Below are positions 17,183 to 25,872 of a stretch of 58,615 nucleotides of DNA, in pieces (position 1 is the stretch's first letter; each line of letters opens with the position of its first letter). A program made the translations under genes and the position numbers. The notes beneath the pieces are model-generated. The model did no database searches and was not told where the DNA came from. It worked only from the letters and a program-made list of their open reading frames with translations. This DNA is from Hyphomicrobiales bacterium (lineage in GTDB: Bacteria > Pseudomonadota > Alphaproteobacteria > Rhizobiales > Xanthobacteraceae). The stretch spans positions 1 through 58,615 of the forward strand of contig WHTP01000021.1 in the NCBI GenBank assembly GCA_009377695.1, in the 5' to 3' direction.

Positions 17183-18172
17183 CTAGCCGCCGAACAGGTC
17201 GGTGAAGCGCTTTTTGTTCTCTTCGTCGTTCTGGAGGATGTTGCGGAGGTCGCCGCTCATGATCTGCAGCGACGATACCTGCGGGTAGCCTTTGGGCGGC
17301 GCGACACCGTCGAAGATCGGGAAGTAGCCCTGGCTCACCGACTGGTGCTGCGCCTCCTCCGACAATTGCCAGTCGACGAACGCTCGCGCAGCGTCGATGT
17401 TCTTCGCGGTCTTGAGGATCGCGACCGGCTGGGTGATGGCGGTGACGCCCTCGCGCGGGAACACGAAGTTAACCGGCGAGCCCTTCCGCTGTGCGTTGAA
17501 CGCCATGTATTCGATGATCACGCCGTAAGCCTTCTCGCCACGCGCCACCGCCTCGATCACGGCACCGTTGCCTTTCGCAGCAATAGCGCCGCCGCGCGCC
17601 AACTTTTCAAAGTAGGGCCAGCCGAAATCCTTGTGCTGCGCGAAGGTGCCGACATGGATGACGGCGGCGCCGGAATAGAGCGGATGGGGCATGACGGTCT
17701 TCGACGCGACCTCCGGTGCCAGCAGGTCGTTCCACGACGAAGGCGGAGCGCTAACGAACTTGGTATTATAGACGATGCCGGTCGTGATCAGCTTGGTGCC
17801 GAAGAAGGTTTTGTCGGGATCGATCAGGGCGGCGGGCACCTTGTCCGCCGGCGCCTGCTCATACGCGAGCAGGCGGCCGTCGTTCTTGAGCTGCGTGGTG
17901 GCGACGGCGTCCGCGACCAGCACCACGTCGGCCTGCGGACGTCCGGCGGCGAGTTCCGCTTGCAGGCGGCTCATCACCTCGGTGGTGCCGGAGCGATAGA
18001 GCACCACCTGCACCTTCGGATGCGCCTTGTTGAACGCCCGCACCACCTTCGCCATCTGGCCGCTCGGCTGCGAGGTGTAAACCATCAACCGTCCGCTCGG
18101 CTGTGCTGTCGCGCCGGTGATGATGGCGCTCGCGAGCGCAAGGCCGATAGTCAATTTTCCGATATTGCACAT
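17183..18172 (-). CDS. Extracellular solute-binding protein of the Fe3+-type ABC importer
   Basis: The 329-residue periplasmic protein belongs to the family-1/6 binding proteins (FbpA/AfuA-like). A signal peptide spans about residues 1-23 (IGLALASAIITGATAQ). The mature part opens LMVYTSQPSGQMAKVVRAFNKAHP, then LYRSGTTEVMSRLQAELAAGRPQADVV, both typical. ITTGIVYNTKFV and the C-terminal INVD-like region follow the same fold. The paired tyrosines that bind iron in FbpA could not be assigned, so the cargo may be iron, a phosphonate or a polyamine. ATG 18172 has GGGAGAGAGG upstream. It is the first gene of the importer operon. Confidence 0.85.
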   Translation of the reverse strand: MCNIGKLTIGLALASAIITGATAQPSGRLMVYTSQPSGQMAKVVRAFNKAHPKVQVVLYRSGTTEVMSRLQAELAAGRPQADVVLVADAVATTQLKNDGRLLAYEQAPADKVPAALIDPDKTFFGTKLITTGIVYNTKFVSAPPSSWNDLLAPEVASKTVMPHPLYSGAAVIHVGTFAQHKDFGWPYFEKLARGGAIAAKGNGAVIEAVARGEKAYGVIIEYMAFNAQRKGSPVNFVFPREGVTAITQPVAILKTAKNIDAARAFVDWQLSEEAQHQSVSQGYFPIFDGVAPPKGYPQVSSLQIMSGDLRNILQNDEENKKRFTDLFGG

Positions 18173-18272
18173 CGCCTCTCTCCCGTCGGACCAGCCAAGG
18201 CTATCACATGGCGGCTGCCGGCATCGGCGCTAACAACCGCGCGTGACAGTCCGGTGACGTCCCGCGACGTTG

Positions 18273-19298
18273 CTAGTTCCGCACGGCGTCGGCGGCGCGC
18301 TTGATGGTGTCCTTGGAGTGGCTGAACAGCCGCGCGACCAGGCCCGCGACTTCCTCACCCGATGCGGGCGCGATATCAAGTTGCGCCTTCGCCGCATCGG
18401 CGATGAAGCGCTGGTCGCCGACCGCAGCGTTGAAGGCCTTGCGCAAGGCTGCGAGGCGATCCGCCGGAATACCCGGCGGCGCGGCGATCGGGCGGCCGAC
18501 CGCGCGCCAGCCGAACAGAAGATCGAGCACCCGGCGGTCGTCATCGCTCTTGGCGAAATCGTAGACGCTCGGAACGCCCGGCAGCGCCGGATGTGGCTTC
18601 GTCGCGTCGTGGACGATCGGGATCAGTTGCCGCGACGCGATCTGCTGCGACAGCCGGCTCTTGAGCACGGCAATGGTAATGCCGCAGACGCCTTCCACCT
18701 CGCCGCGGTCCATCGCCAGCACGACGTCCTGCGCGCCGGGATAGCCTTTGATCAGCTTGATCTTCGCGCCGTAGAGGCGCGTGAGCACGATCGCGGCCTG
18801 GGTTGCGCCGCCCGACGGTCCGGTCCCGCCGAACAGTGTCTCTTTCTGCAGCAGGTCCTCGAATTTGCGCACGCCGGTCGCGCTCTTGACCACACACACG
18901 CCGACGCTTTCGTCCATGTTGCCGATCCAGCCAAACTTGGTGGAGTCGAAGCTCGTCGCCGACATGCCGAACAATTGATCGATCAGCGCACCGATGCTGA
19001 AGATGCCGAGCGTCGTGCCGTCCTTTGGCGCGACCGTGTAGACGTAATTCGCAGCCTTGATGCTGCCGGCGCCTGGCATACTCTGCACGATGACGCTCGG
19101 CCGGCCAGGCATGTGGTCGGGCAGATATTTCGCCAGCATCTGGCCGTAGAGCGTGTAGCCGCTCGCGGGCGGATAGCCGACAATGATGGTGACAGTCTTG
19201 CCTTTGTAGAACTCAGCGATGTTATCGGCGGCGGCCGGCGATATTGCAGCACAGGCCACGACCGCAGCAGCGACGATTGCCCTCGCACCCTTGTTCAT
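18273..19298 (-). CDS. TctC/Bug-type tripartite tricarboxylate transporter binding protein (1)
   Basis: The 341-residue protein has a signal peptide (residues 1-24, ending SPAAA) and the opening AEFYKGKTVTIIVGYPPASGYTLYG of the divergent TctC/Bug subgroup, then NYVYTVAPKDGTTLG and KLIKGYPGAQDVVLAMDRGEVEG. Such proteins bind carboxylates or amides in the periplasm. No TctA or TctB membrane gene accompanies it. The usual 'GG.(Y/N)D' before the helix is SGYT here, so the pocket may differ. It ends 37 bases before a molybdenum hydroxylase gene in the same direction and may deliver that enzyme's substrate. Confidence 0.88.
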   Translation of the reverse strand: MNKGARAIVAAAVVACAAISPAAADNIAEFYKGKTVTIIVGYPPASGYTLYGQMLAKYLPDHMPGRPSVIVQSMPGAGSIKAANYVYTVAPKDGTTLGIFSIGALIDQLFGMSATSFDSTKFGWIGNMDESVGVCVVKSATGVRKFEDLLQKETLFGGTGPSGGATQAAIVLTRLYGAKIKLIKGYPGAQDVVLAMDRGEVEGVCGITIAVLKSRLSQQIASRQLIPIVHDATKPHPALPGVPSVYDFAKSDDDRRVLDLLFGWRAVGRPIAAPPGIPADRLAALRKAFNAAVGDQRFIADAAKAQLDIAPASGEEVAGLVARLFSHSKDTIKRAADAVRN

Positions 19299-19335
19299 TC
19301 CCGGCCCCTTGCTCCGCTCATTCGAGCGGACTTTG

Positions 19336-21693
19336 TTACGCAGACTTCCCGTCCCGGATCGCGCGCCAGATCTTCTCCGGCGTCAGCGGCATGTCCATGT
19401 GGGTGACGCCATAGTCACGCAGCGCATCGACGACCGCGTTGACGACCGCGCCGAGCGCCGGCGTCGTGCCGCCCTCGCCGCCCGCGCGCACACCGAGCGG
19501 ATTGGTCGGCGACAGCACCTCCATCAATTCCGTGCGAAACGACGGCAGCCCATCGGCGCGCGGCATGGCGTAGTCCATGAACGAGCCCGTCATCACCTGT
19601 CCGCTGTCGGGATCGACGATGCAGTGCTCCCACAGCGCCTGACCTACGCCCTGGGCGATAGCGCCGTGGGTCTGGCCATGCAGGATCATCGGATTGACCG
19701 CACGGCCGACGTCGTCAACCGCGGAGTAGCGCACGATCTCGACTGCGCCGGTATCGGGCTCGATCTCGACTTCGCAGACCGCGCAGCCATACGGATAGCC
19801 GCCGTCGGTGAAATGCTGGTCGCTCTCGGCTGCGAGCGGCCCGCGTAGCTCGTCCTCAAGATCGTTGAGCGTCTGCGCCGCGCGCGCGATCTCGAACACG
19901 TCGAACGAGCGCTGCGACGTGTCGCTGCGGAAGCGGCCGTCCTTGAACGCGACCTTGTCGGGATCGGTCTCCAGCATATGTCCCGCGATGCGCTTCGCCC
20001 GCGCGACGATGGCGTTGGAGCATGTGCCCATGACGATCGAGGCGAAGCGCATGGAGCGGCCGGAATGCGAGCCGCCGCCGACCGGAACGATATCGGTGTC
20101 GCCCTGCACCAGCTTCACCTGTTCGAACGGCACAGCGAGCCATTCACTGACGCATTGCGCGAAGCTCGTCTCGTGCCCCTGCCCGCTCGACAGCGTGCCG
20201 ATCGCGACCTCGACCTCGCCTTCCGGCTTCACCGTGATCTTCGACCACTCGCGCGGATAGCCCATCGTGCATTCGATGTAGTTCGCAAGCCCGATGCCGC
20301 GCAGCTTGCCGTGCTTGCGCGATGCACGGCGGCGTTTGGCGAAGTCTTTCCAGTCGGAGATCGAGATGGCGAGGTCCATCGCCGCTTCGTATTCGCCGTT
20401 GTCGTATTTGGTGCCGAGCGCGGTGCGATATGGAAGCTCGCGCGGCGAGATCAGGTTGCGGCGACGGATCGAAACGCGGTCGATGCCGGTCTTGTCGGCG
20501 GCGAGGTCGCATAGCCGCTCCATCAGATAGACCGCTTCCGGGCGCCCGGCGCTGCGATACGGGATGGTGCACATGGTGTTGCTGAGCACGGCGAAAGCTT
20601 GGAAGTGCGCAACCGGCACCCGATAGACGTTGGTGCAGATCGTCAGCCCCTTGCGCAGCGGAACGATCGACGCCGCATAGCCGCCGATGTTGCTCAGGTG
20701 CGAGCCGCGCACCGCCAGGAATTTTCCCTTCTCGTCAATGGCAAGCTCGACCTTGGCGACGAGGTCGCGGCCCTGATAATCGCTGAGAAACGCTTCGCTG
20801 CGTTCGCAGGTCCATTTGACCGGACGGCCGATGCGCTTCGACGCCCACAGCATCAGCGGAAATTCCGGAAACAGCGAATTCTTTGTGCCAAAATTGCCGC
20901 CAATATCACGCGCCACCACCTGGATCTGTTCGGCCGGCACGCCAAGGATCGCGGCGCACTCGCCCTTCTGGCGGACGACGCCGCCCGAGCCCGCGTGCAG
21001 GAAATAGCGGCCGCTCTGCTTGTCGAAATGGCCGACCGCGCTGCGCGCTTCCATCGGCACGCCGGTCACACGCTGGATCCAGGTTTCGAGCCGCACGACA
21101 TGCGCGGCCTTGGCGAACGCCGCCTCGGTCGCGGCTGCATCGCCGACCTCGGCTTCGCAGAAGAGGTTCGATCGCGCATCATCGTACAAGCGAGCGGCGC
21201 CCGGCTCGGCTGCTGTCGATGTATCGGTCACCGCCGGCAGTGGCTCGTAGTCGATCTCGACCAGCTCGGCGGCGTCCTTGGCGATCGCGAGCGTGTCCGC
21301 GACCACCAGCACCACGCCCTCGCCGACATAGCGGACCCTGTCGATGGCCAGGATGTTGAACGGCGTCGGCCAGTATGCCCCGTTCTTGTTGACCAGCACC
21401 ACGTCCGGCAGCTTGCGCTGCGCCTCGACCGGCACCGTGATGGAGGCATCTGGCGGGATCGGCTTGATGCCGTCGGCCTTGAGGTCGGCACCGGTCAGAA
21501 CCGCCAGCACCCCGCGCAGGGCAATGGCTCGCGACGTATTGATGCCCTTGATGCGGGCGTGCGCATGCACCGAGCGCAGGACGAAGGCCCGCGCCTGCCG
21601 CGGCAAATCGACATCGTCGCTGAAGCAACCGGCTCCGGTTATCAGCCGTGCGTCTTCCTTGCGGCGCACTGGCTGACCTATTCCCTTCGTCAT
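19336..21693 (-). CDS. Xanthine dehydrogenase family protein, molybdopterin-binding subunit, orphan (2)
   Basis: The 785-residue large subunit shows GQPVRRKEDARLITGAGCF at the start, DIGGNFGTKNSLFPEF (cofactor loop), IPYRSAGRPEAVYLMERL (active-site loop of the aldehyde/quinoline type, not carbon monoxide dehydrogenase) and GVRAGGEGGTTPALGA with catalytic E740. The family hydroxylates aldehydes or N-heteroaromatics. As with the enzyme at 1834-4200, no small 2Fe-2S or FAD subunit gene is nearby. The gene after it in transcription order is a TctC-type binding protein. It is divergent from the extradiol dioxygenase gene, 83 bases apart. Confidence 0.88.
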   Translation of the reverse strand: MTKGIGQPVRRKEDARLITGAGCFSDDVDLPRQARAFVLRSVHAHARIKGINTSRAIALRGVLAVLTGADLKADGIKPIPPDASITVPVEAQRKLPDVVLVNKNGAYWPTPFNILAIDRVRYVGEGVVLVVADTLAIAKDAAELVEIDYEPLPAVTDTSTAAEPGAARLYDDARSNLFCEAEVGDAAATEAAFAKAAHVVRLETWIQRVTGVPMEARSAVGHFDKQSGRYFLHAGSGGVVRQKGECAAILGVPAEQIQVVARDIGGNFGTKNSLFPEFPLMLWASKRIGRPVKWTCERSEAFLSDYQGRDLVAKVELAIDEKGKFLAVRGSHLSNIGGYAASIVPLRKGLTICTNVYRVPVAHFQAFAVLSNTMCTIPYRSAGRPEAVYLMERLCDLAADKTGIDRVSIRRRNLISPRELPYRTALGTKYDNGEYEAAMDLAISISDWKDFAKRRRASRKHGKLRGIGLANYIECTMGYPREWSKITVKPEGEVEVAIGTLSSGQGHETSFAQCVSEWLAVPFEQVKLVQGDTDIVPVGGGSHSGRSMRFASIVMGTCSNAIVARAKRIAGHMLETDPDKVAFKDGRFRSDTSQRSFDVFEIARAAQTLNDLEDELRGPLAAESDQHFTDGGYPYGCAVCEVEIEPDTGAVEIVRYSAVDDVGRAVNPMILHGQTHGAIAQGVGQALWEHCIVDPDSGQVMTGSFMDYAMPRADGLPSFRTELMEVLSPTNPLGVRAGGEGGTTPALGAVVNAVVDALRDYGVTHMDMPLTPEKIWRAIRDGKSA

Positions 21694-21776
21694 GTGGCAC
21701 TCATGTCGCTTGCGCTTGATCGGTCAAAAATCGATTATCTAGCATGGCGCCCTGCCCGAACAACCGCAGATCACCC

Positions 21777-22784
21777 ATGAACCTGCCCGAGACGAACCTC
21801 GACACGCCGTTCAACATCACCCGGACGAGCCATGTCGTGCTCACCGTGAAGGACCTCGAAGCGAGCCGGCTGTTCTACACCGAGGTGGTCGGCCTGGTGG
21901 TCACCGAAGAGGCCGACGGCACGCTCTATCTCCGCGGCGTCGAGGAGGCCTGCCATCACAGCCTGGTTCTCAAGCAGTCAAAGGACGCCCCACGCTGCGA
22001 GCGCATCGGAATGCGGGTGCTGCGCGAGCGCGACCTCGAACCACTGAAATCCTTCTTCGACGGCCAGGGGCTGGCGAGCGCCTGGGCCGATGTGCCGCAC
22101 CAGGGCAAGTCGTTGCACGTGTCGGATCTCTCCGGCGTGCCGCTGGAATTCTGTTCCGCGATGACGGTGGTTCCGCGTCCCCTCACCCAGTTCCACCTGC
22201 ACAAGGGCGGCTCGGCGCTGCGGCTCGACCATTACCAAATCCTCGTTCCGGACGTGGGCAAGGCGTGCGAATTCTACATGTCGGCGGGCTTCTGGCTGAC
22301 CGAATACCTGTCGCCGGGCAATAGCGGCGAACTGACCGGCGTCTTCCTCGCACGCAAGGGCAACCCGCACGATATCGTGTTCTTCAAGGAGCAAGGCCCG
22401 CGCCTGCATCACGCCGCGTTCACGGCACCGGAGAGTTTCCACATCATGCGCGCCTGCGACTGCGCCGGCGCGCTCGGCTTCGGCAAATGCGTCGAGCGCG
22501 GGCCGGGACGGCACGGACCTGGCCACGCGCTCTATGTCTATCTGCGCGATCCGGACGGACACCGGGTCGAGATCTTCAACACCCACTACCAGGCGATGGA
22601 CCTGGAAGTGCCGCCGGTGCGCTGGGACCCGGCTGATCCCTACCGCGTCAATCCGTGGGGTTTGCCGGCACAGCGGAAGTGGTACCAAGAGGCGACGCCG
22701 TTCGCGGGCGTCGGCCTGAGCGAACCTGGCGTCCGACCCAATCCGGTGACGCTCGAACGCTATCTGGCCGACGAAGGCCATTAG
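21777..22784 (+). CDS. Extradiol ring-cleavage dioxygenase, homoprotocatechuate 2,3-dioxygenase-like
   Basis: The 335-residue protein belongs to the type I (vicinal oxygen chelate) extradiol dioxygenases, which open catechols beside the hydroxyl pair. Two VOC domains are seen. Metal ligands fit H152 (LRLDHYQ), H212 (RLHHAAF) and E265 (GHRVEIF). Similarity to the Brevibacterium homoprotocatechuate enzyme is strong through RGVEEACHHSLVL, CVERGPGRHG and RKWYQEA. ATG 21777 was chosen over ATG 21744 because family sequence begins soon after it; neither has a clear ribosome site. An HpaB-type hydroxylase gene 3 kb downstream could supply the catechol. Confidence 0.85.
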   Translation: MNLPETNLDTPFNITRTSHVVLTVKDLEASRLFYTEVVGLVVTEEADGTLYLRGVEEACHHSLVLKQSKDAPRCERIGMRVLRERDLEPLKSFFDGQGLASAWADVPHQGKSLHVSDLSGVPLEFCSAMTVVPRPLTQFHLHKGGSALRLDHYQILVPDVGKACEFYMSAGFWLTEYLSPGNSGELTGVFLARKGNPHDIVFFKEQGPRLHHAAFTAPESFHIMRACDCAGALGFGKCVERGPGRHGPGHALYVYLRDPDGHRVEIFNTHYQAMDLEVPPVRWDPADPYRVNPWGLPAQRKWYQEATPFAGVGLSEPGVRPNPVTLERYLADEGH

Positions 22785-22872
22785 GGGCGCCGCCGCGACC
22801 ACGTCTTGGCTGCGCTACGCTTGGCGTCTACGGCAAGCTTGCGATCGACTTACAAGAACAGGGAGCGAAACA

Positions 22873-23901
22873 ATGATCTCCGCATTCGCAAAACTCCTCT
22901 GCGCGACGGCATGCCTCGCTCTCGGCGCGCACGCGGCATCGGCGCAAAGCGCCCCCGACTTCTACAAAGGCAAGACCATCCACGTCATCGTCGGCTTCGG
23001 CGTGGGCGGCGGCTATGATCTCTATGCCCGCGCCCTCAGCCGCTATCTCGGCAAGCACCTGCCGGGCCATCCAAACGTCGTGGTGCAGAACATGGCAGGC
23101 GCTGGCAGCGTGCGCGCCGCCAATTACGTCTATGCCGGCTCTCCGCAGGACGGCACCGTGATCGCGGCCGTCAACCAGAACATGCCGATGTACCAGATGC
23201 TCGGTGGCGACGGCGCGAAGTTCGAGGCTGCGGGCATGCAGTGGCTCGGCAGCATGACCAACTCCAACGGCCTCATCTACACCTGGCACACCAGCGGCAT
23301 CAAATCGCTCGACGACGCGAAACAACGCGAAGTGCCGATGGGCGCGGTGGGCACTGCATCGGACTCGGTGATCTTCCCGAATCTCGTGAACGAGATGCTC
23401 GGCACGAAATTCAAGCCGATCCCCGGCTATGCCGGCACCGCGCAGATCAACCTCGCGATGGAGCGCGGCGAGGTGATGGGCCGCGGCGGCAACAGCTGGT
23501 CGAGCGTGCAGACCGCCAACATGAGCTGGATCAAGGAGAAGAAGATCAACATCCTGCTGCAGGTCGGCTTCGAGAAGGAGTCGGATCTTCCCGACGTGCC
23601 GCTCCTTCTTGATCTCGTGAACGACGAAGACAAGAAAGCCGTGGTCAGGGTCGTGAGCCTGCCGACCGTGCTCGGTTACGGACACTGGGTCGCACCCGGG
23701 GTGCCGAAGGACCGCGTCGCCATGCTGCGTAGGGCTTATGCGGCTACCATGAAGGACCCGGAATTCCTGAAGGAGACGGAGAAAACCGGCATGATCATCC
23801 GCACGCAAGCCGGCGAGACGCTCGACGAGGTTGTTAAGAAAGTGACCATGGCGCCGAAATCGGTGCTCGACCGCACGGCGCAGATTCTCAAGTGGAAATG
23901 A
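22873..23901 (+). CDS. TctC/Bug-type binding protein (2)
   Basis: The 342-residue protein has a signal peptide ending AASAQ and opens PDFYKGKTIHVIVGFGVGGGYDLYARALSRYL, then VVVQNMAGAGSVRAANYVY and GYAGTAQINLAMERGEVMGRGG. The glycine-rich loop before the aspartate (GGGYD) is intact. ATG 22873 follows AGGGAGCG. It lies 88 bases after the ring-cleavage dioxygenase gene on the same strand, so an aromatic acid is a plausible ligand. No transporter membrane subunits are near. Confidence 0.9.
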   Translation: MISAFAKLLCATACLALGAHAASAQSAPDFYKGKTIHVIVGFGVGGGYDLYARALSRYLGKHLPGHPNVVVQNMAGAGSVRAANYVYAGSPQDGTVIAAVNQNMPMYQMLGGDGAKFEAAGMQWLGSMTNSNGLIYTWHTSGIKSLDDAKQREVPMGAVGTASDSVIFPNLVNEMLGTKFKPIPGYAGTAQINLAMERGEVMGRGGNSWSSVQTANMSWIKEKKINILLQVGFEKESDLPDVPLLLDLVNDEDKKAVVRVVSLPTVLGYGHWVAPGVPKDRVAMLRRAYAATMKDPEFLKETEKTGMIIRTQAGETLDEVVKKVTMAPKSVLDRTAQILKWK

Positions 23902-24052
23902 GCGCCGCTCCGCTCTGGTCGGGGGACGGCGCTGCGGCGTCATGGCGACGGACCGAATTTGCGCTGGAGGAGGTGTCGTGTCGGTCCTGCGCGACACTTT
24001 CCGCGTCCGTGAGGTGCGGCGCAACGGCGCCGTGACATAGGAGGACGAGCGC

Positions 24053-24829
24053 ATGGCAGCAGAAGCATTGGCGACGGAAGGATCACGCGGCACCGTCGGG
24101 ATCGTCCGGCCGACGCAGCGCACGAATGGCTTCGAGGACCTGCTGCGCATCATGCCGCAGGGCATCCGTCTCATCCCGCTGAAGCTCGACGTGCAACGTG
24201 GCGCGCTCGACGAATTCGAGTCCGCGATCCCGGCTTACGAAGCGAAGGTCGCGGAGTTCGCCAAAATGGGCGTCGACGTGATCAACCCGTCGGGTGCGCC
24301 GCCGTTCATGGTGCTCGGCTATGCCAAGGAGCAGGAGCTGATCCGCCGATGGGAAGCGCAATACAACGCGCGCGTCTTCACCTCCGGCACCAGCAATATC
24401 GACGCCATGCGCGCTCTTGAGGTGACGCGCATCCTCGGCGCCACCTATTTCCGCGGCGACATCAACAAGATCTATGCGCAATACTTCGTCGACGCCGGTT
24501 TCGAATGCCTCGGCATGGCCGGCATCGACGTCGATTTTCCCAAGGTGCCGGAGCTGCCGAGCAGCACGGTCTACGATTTCATCAAGGATGCGTTCGGCCG
24601 CAACCCGTCCGCCGAGGCCATCTACATGCTGGGACCGGCCTGGCGGACGCTCGACATCGTCGAGCGGCTGGAGCACGACCTCGGCGTGCCGGTGTTCCAC
24701 GCGGTGCCGGTGCAATGCTGGGACATCCAGCGCCATCTCGGCATCCGCGAACCGATCCGTGGTTTTGGGCGACTAATTGCCGAAATGCCGGCCGGCGTGA
24801 CAATGGCGGCGCGGCGCGTTACCTCCTGA
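24053..24829 (+). CDS. Asp/Glu racemase superfamily protein (arylmalonate decarboxylase/maleate isomerase-like) without the catalytic cysteines
   Basis: The 258-residue protein has the racemase fold: VGIVRPTQRTNGFEDLLRIMP, then AEFAKMGVDVINPSGAPPF, later YMLGPAWRTLDIVERLEHDLGVPV and CWDIQRHLGI. In maleate isomerase and glutamate racemase a cysteine sits in each of the two symmetric loops; arylmalonate decarboxylase keeps only the second. Here the first loop is S80-G81-A82 and the second G194-P195-A196, so both are missing. The chemistry therefore cannot be the usual cysteine racemisation. ATG 24053 has GGAGG upstream. It is 14 bases from the next TctC gene, so the pair is an operon unit. Confidence 0.7.
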   Translation: MAAEALATEGSRGTVGIVRPTQRTNGFEDLLRIMPQGIRLIPLKLDVQRGALDEFESAIPAYEAKVAEFAKMGVDVINPSGAPPFMVLGYAKEQELIRRWEAQYNARVFTSGTSNIDAMRALEVTRILGATYFRGDINKIYAQYFVDAGFECLGMAGIDVDFPKVPELPSSTVYDFIKDAFGRNPSAEAIYMLGPAWRTLDIVERLEHDLGVPVFHAVPVQCWDIQRHLGIREPIRGFGRLIAEMPAGVTMAARRVTS

Positions 24830-24843
24830 GGGTCGGAGGACAT

Positions 24844-25854
24844 ATGCAGCTTGCGCGGCATCTGGCGATCGCGTCGGCCATGGCGATGACTGCGTCCGTT
24901 GCGGCGAAGGCCGAAAGCGCGCCGTTCTACCAGGGCAAGCAGATCACCATCGTGGCCGGTTTCACCACCGGCGGCACCTATGACGCCACGGCACGGCTGT
25001 ATGCGCGCCATTTGAGCAAGCACCTGCCGGGCAATCCCGGCGTGGTCGTGCGCAACCTGCCGGGCTCGGGGGGCCTGATCGCGACGTTGAATCTCTACAA
25101 CGCCGCGCCCAAGGACGGCACCGCGTTGGCTGTGGTTGGCGGCGGCGTGGTGATCGAACCCCTGCTTGGCAACGCGCAGGCGACCTATGATGCCCGCCGC
25201 TTCAATTGGATCGGCGGGCGTTCCAAGGACAACATGGTCTGCGCGACCTGGAACAGGGTGCCGGTGCGCAGCATGGCGGACGTCGTCAAACGCGAAACCG
25301 TGGTTGGCGCTACCGGGCCGGGCTCGCGCACACTGACGCATCCCCGTGCTTTCAACGAATTGCTTGGCACCCGGTTCAAGATCGTGTCGGGGTATCCCGG
25401 CGGCAGCGAAATCACGCTCGCGGTCGAGCGCGGCGAGCTCGAAGGCTATTGCGGCTGGACGGTCGGGAGCATCATAAGCCGGGGCTCGAACTGGCTGCAC
25501 GACGGCACGCTGACGCTGCTCGCACAATTCACCCGCGATCTCCCAAATGTGCCGGTGGCCCGCGATCTGGCGCCGACCGAGGAAGGCAAGCGCGTGCTGG
25601 ACTTTCTGGCGGCCGATGTCGTGCTGGCCTGGCCGCTGGTGGCGCCGCCGGATGTGCCGGCAGAGCGCGTCGCCGCGTTGCGCTCAGGCTTCCTGGCCAT
25701 GATGAAGGACCCGGAGCTGCGCGCCGACGCGGCCAAGCTGAAGCTCGAGATCGATCCCGTGCCTGGACCCGAAATGCAGGAGGTGGTCGAGCAGCTCTAC
25801 CGTGCGCCGCCGGACGTGATAAGGCTCATCAAGAAGATCAACAGCGGGCAATAA
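24844..25854 (+). CDS. TctC/Bug-type binding protein (3)
   Basis: The 336-residue protein starts at ATG 24844, preceded by GGAGG; upstream in-frame sequence belongs to another gene in a different frame. A signal peptide (AIASAMAMTASVAAKA) leads to APFYQGKQITIVAGFTTGGTYDATARLYARHL, NLPGSGGLIATLNLYNAAPKDGT and SGYPGGSEITLAVERGELEGYCG. It is one of seven such proteins in the window. It lies between the racemase-fold gene and the HpaB-like gene with gaps of 14 and 18 bases. Confidence 0.9.
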   Translation: MQLARHLAIASAMAMTASVAAKAESAPFYQGKQITIVAGFTTGGTYDATARLYARHLSKHLPGNPGVVVRNLPGSGGLIATLNLYNAAPKDGTALAVVGGGVVIEPLLGNAQATYDARRFNWIGGRSKDNMVCATWNRVPVRSMADVVKRETVVGATGPGSRTLTHPRAFNELLGTRFKIVSGYPGGSEITLAVERGELEGYCGWTVGSIISRGSNWLHDGTLTLLAQFTRDLPNVPVARDLAPTEEGKRVLDFLAADVVLAWPLVAPPDVPAERVAALRSGFLAMMKDPELRADAAKLKLEIDPVPGPEMQEVVEQLYRAPPDVIRLIKKINSGQ

Positions 25855-25872
25855 TAACAAGGGACTACCACG

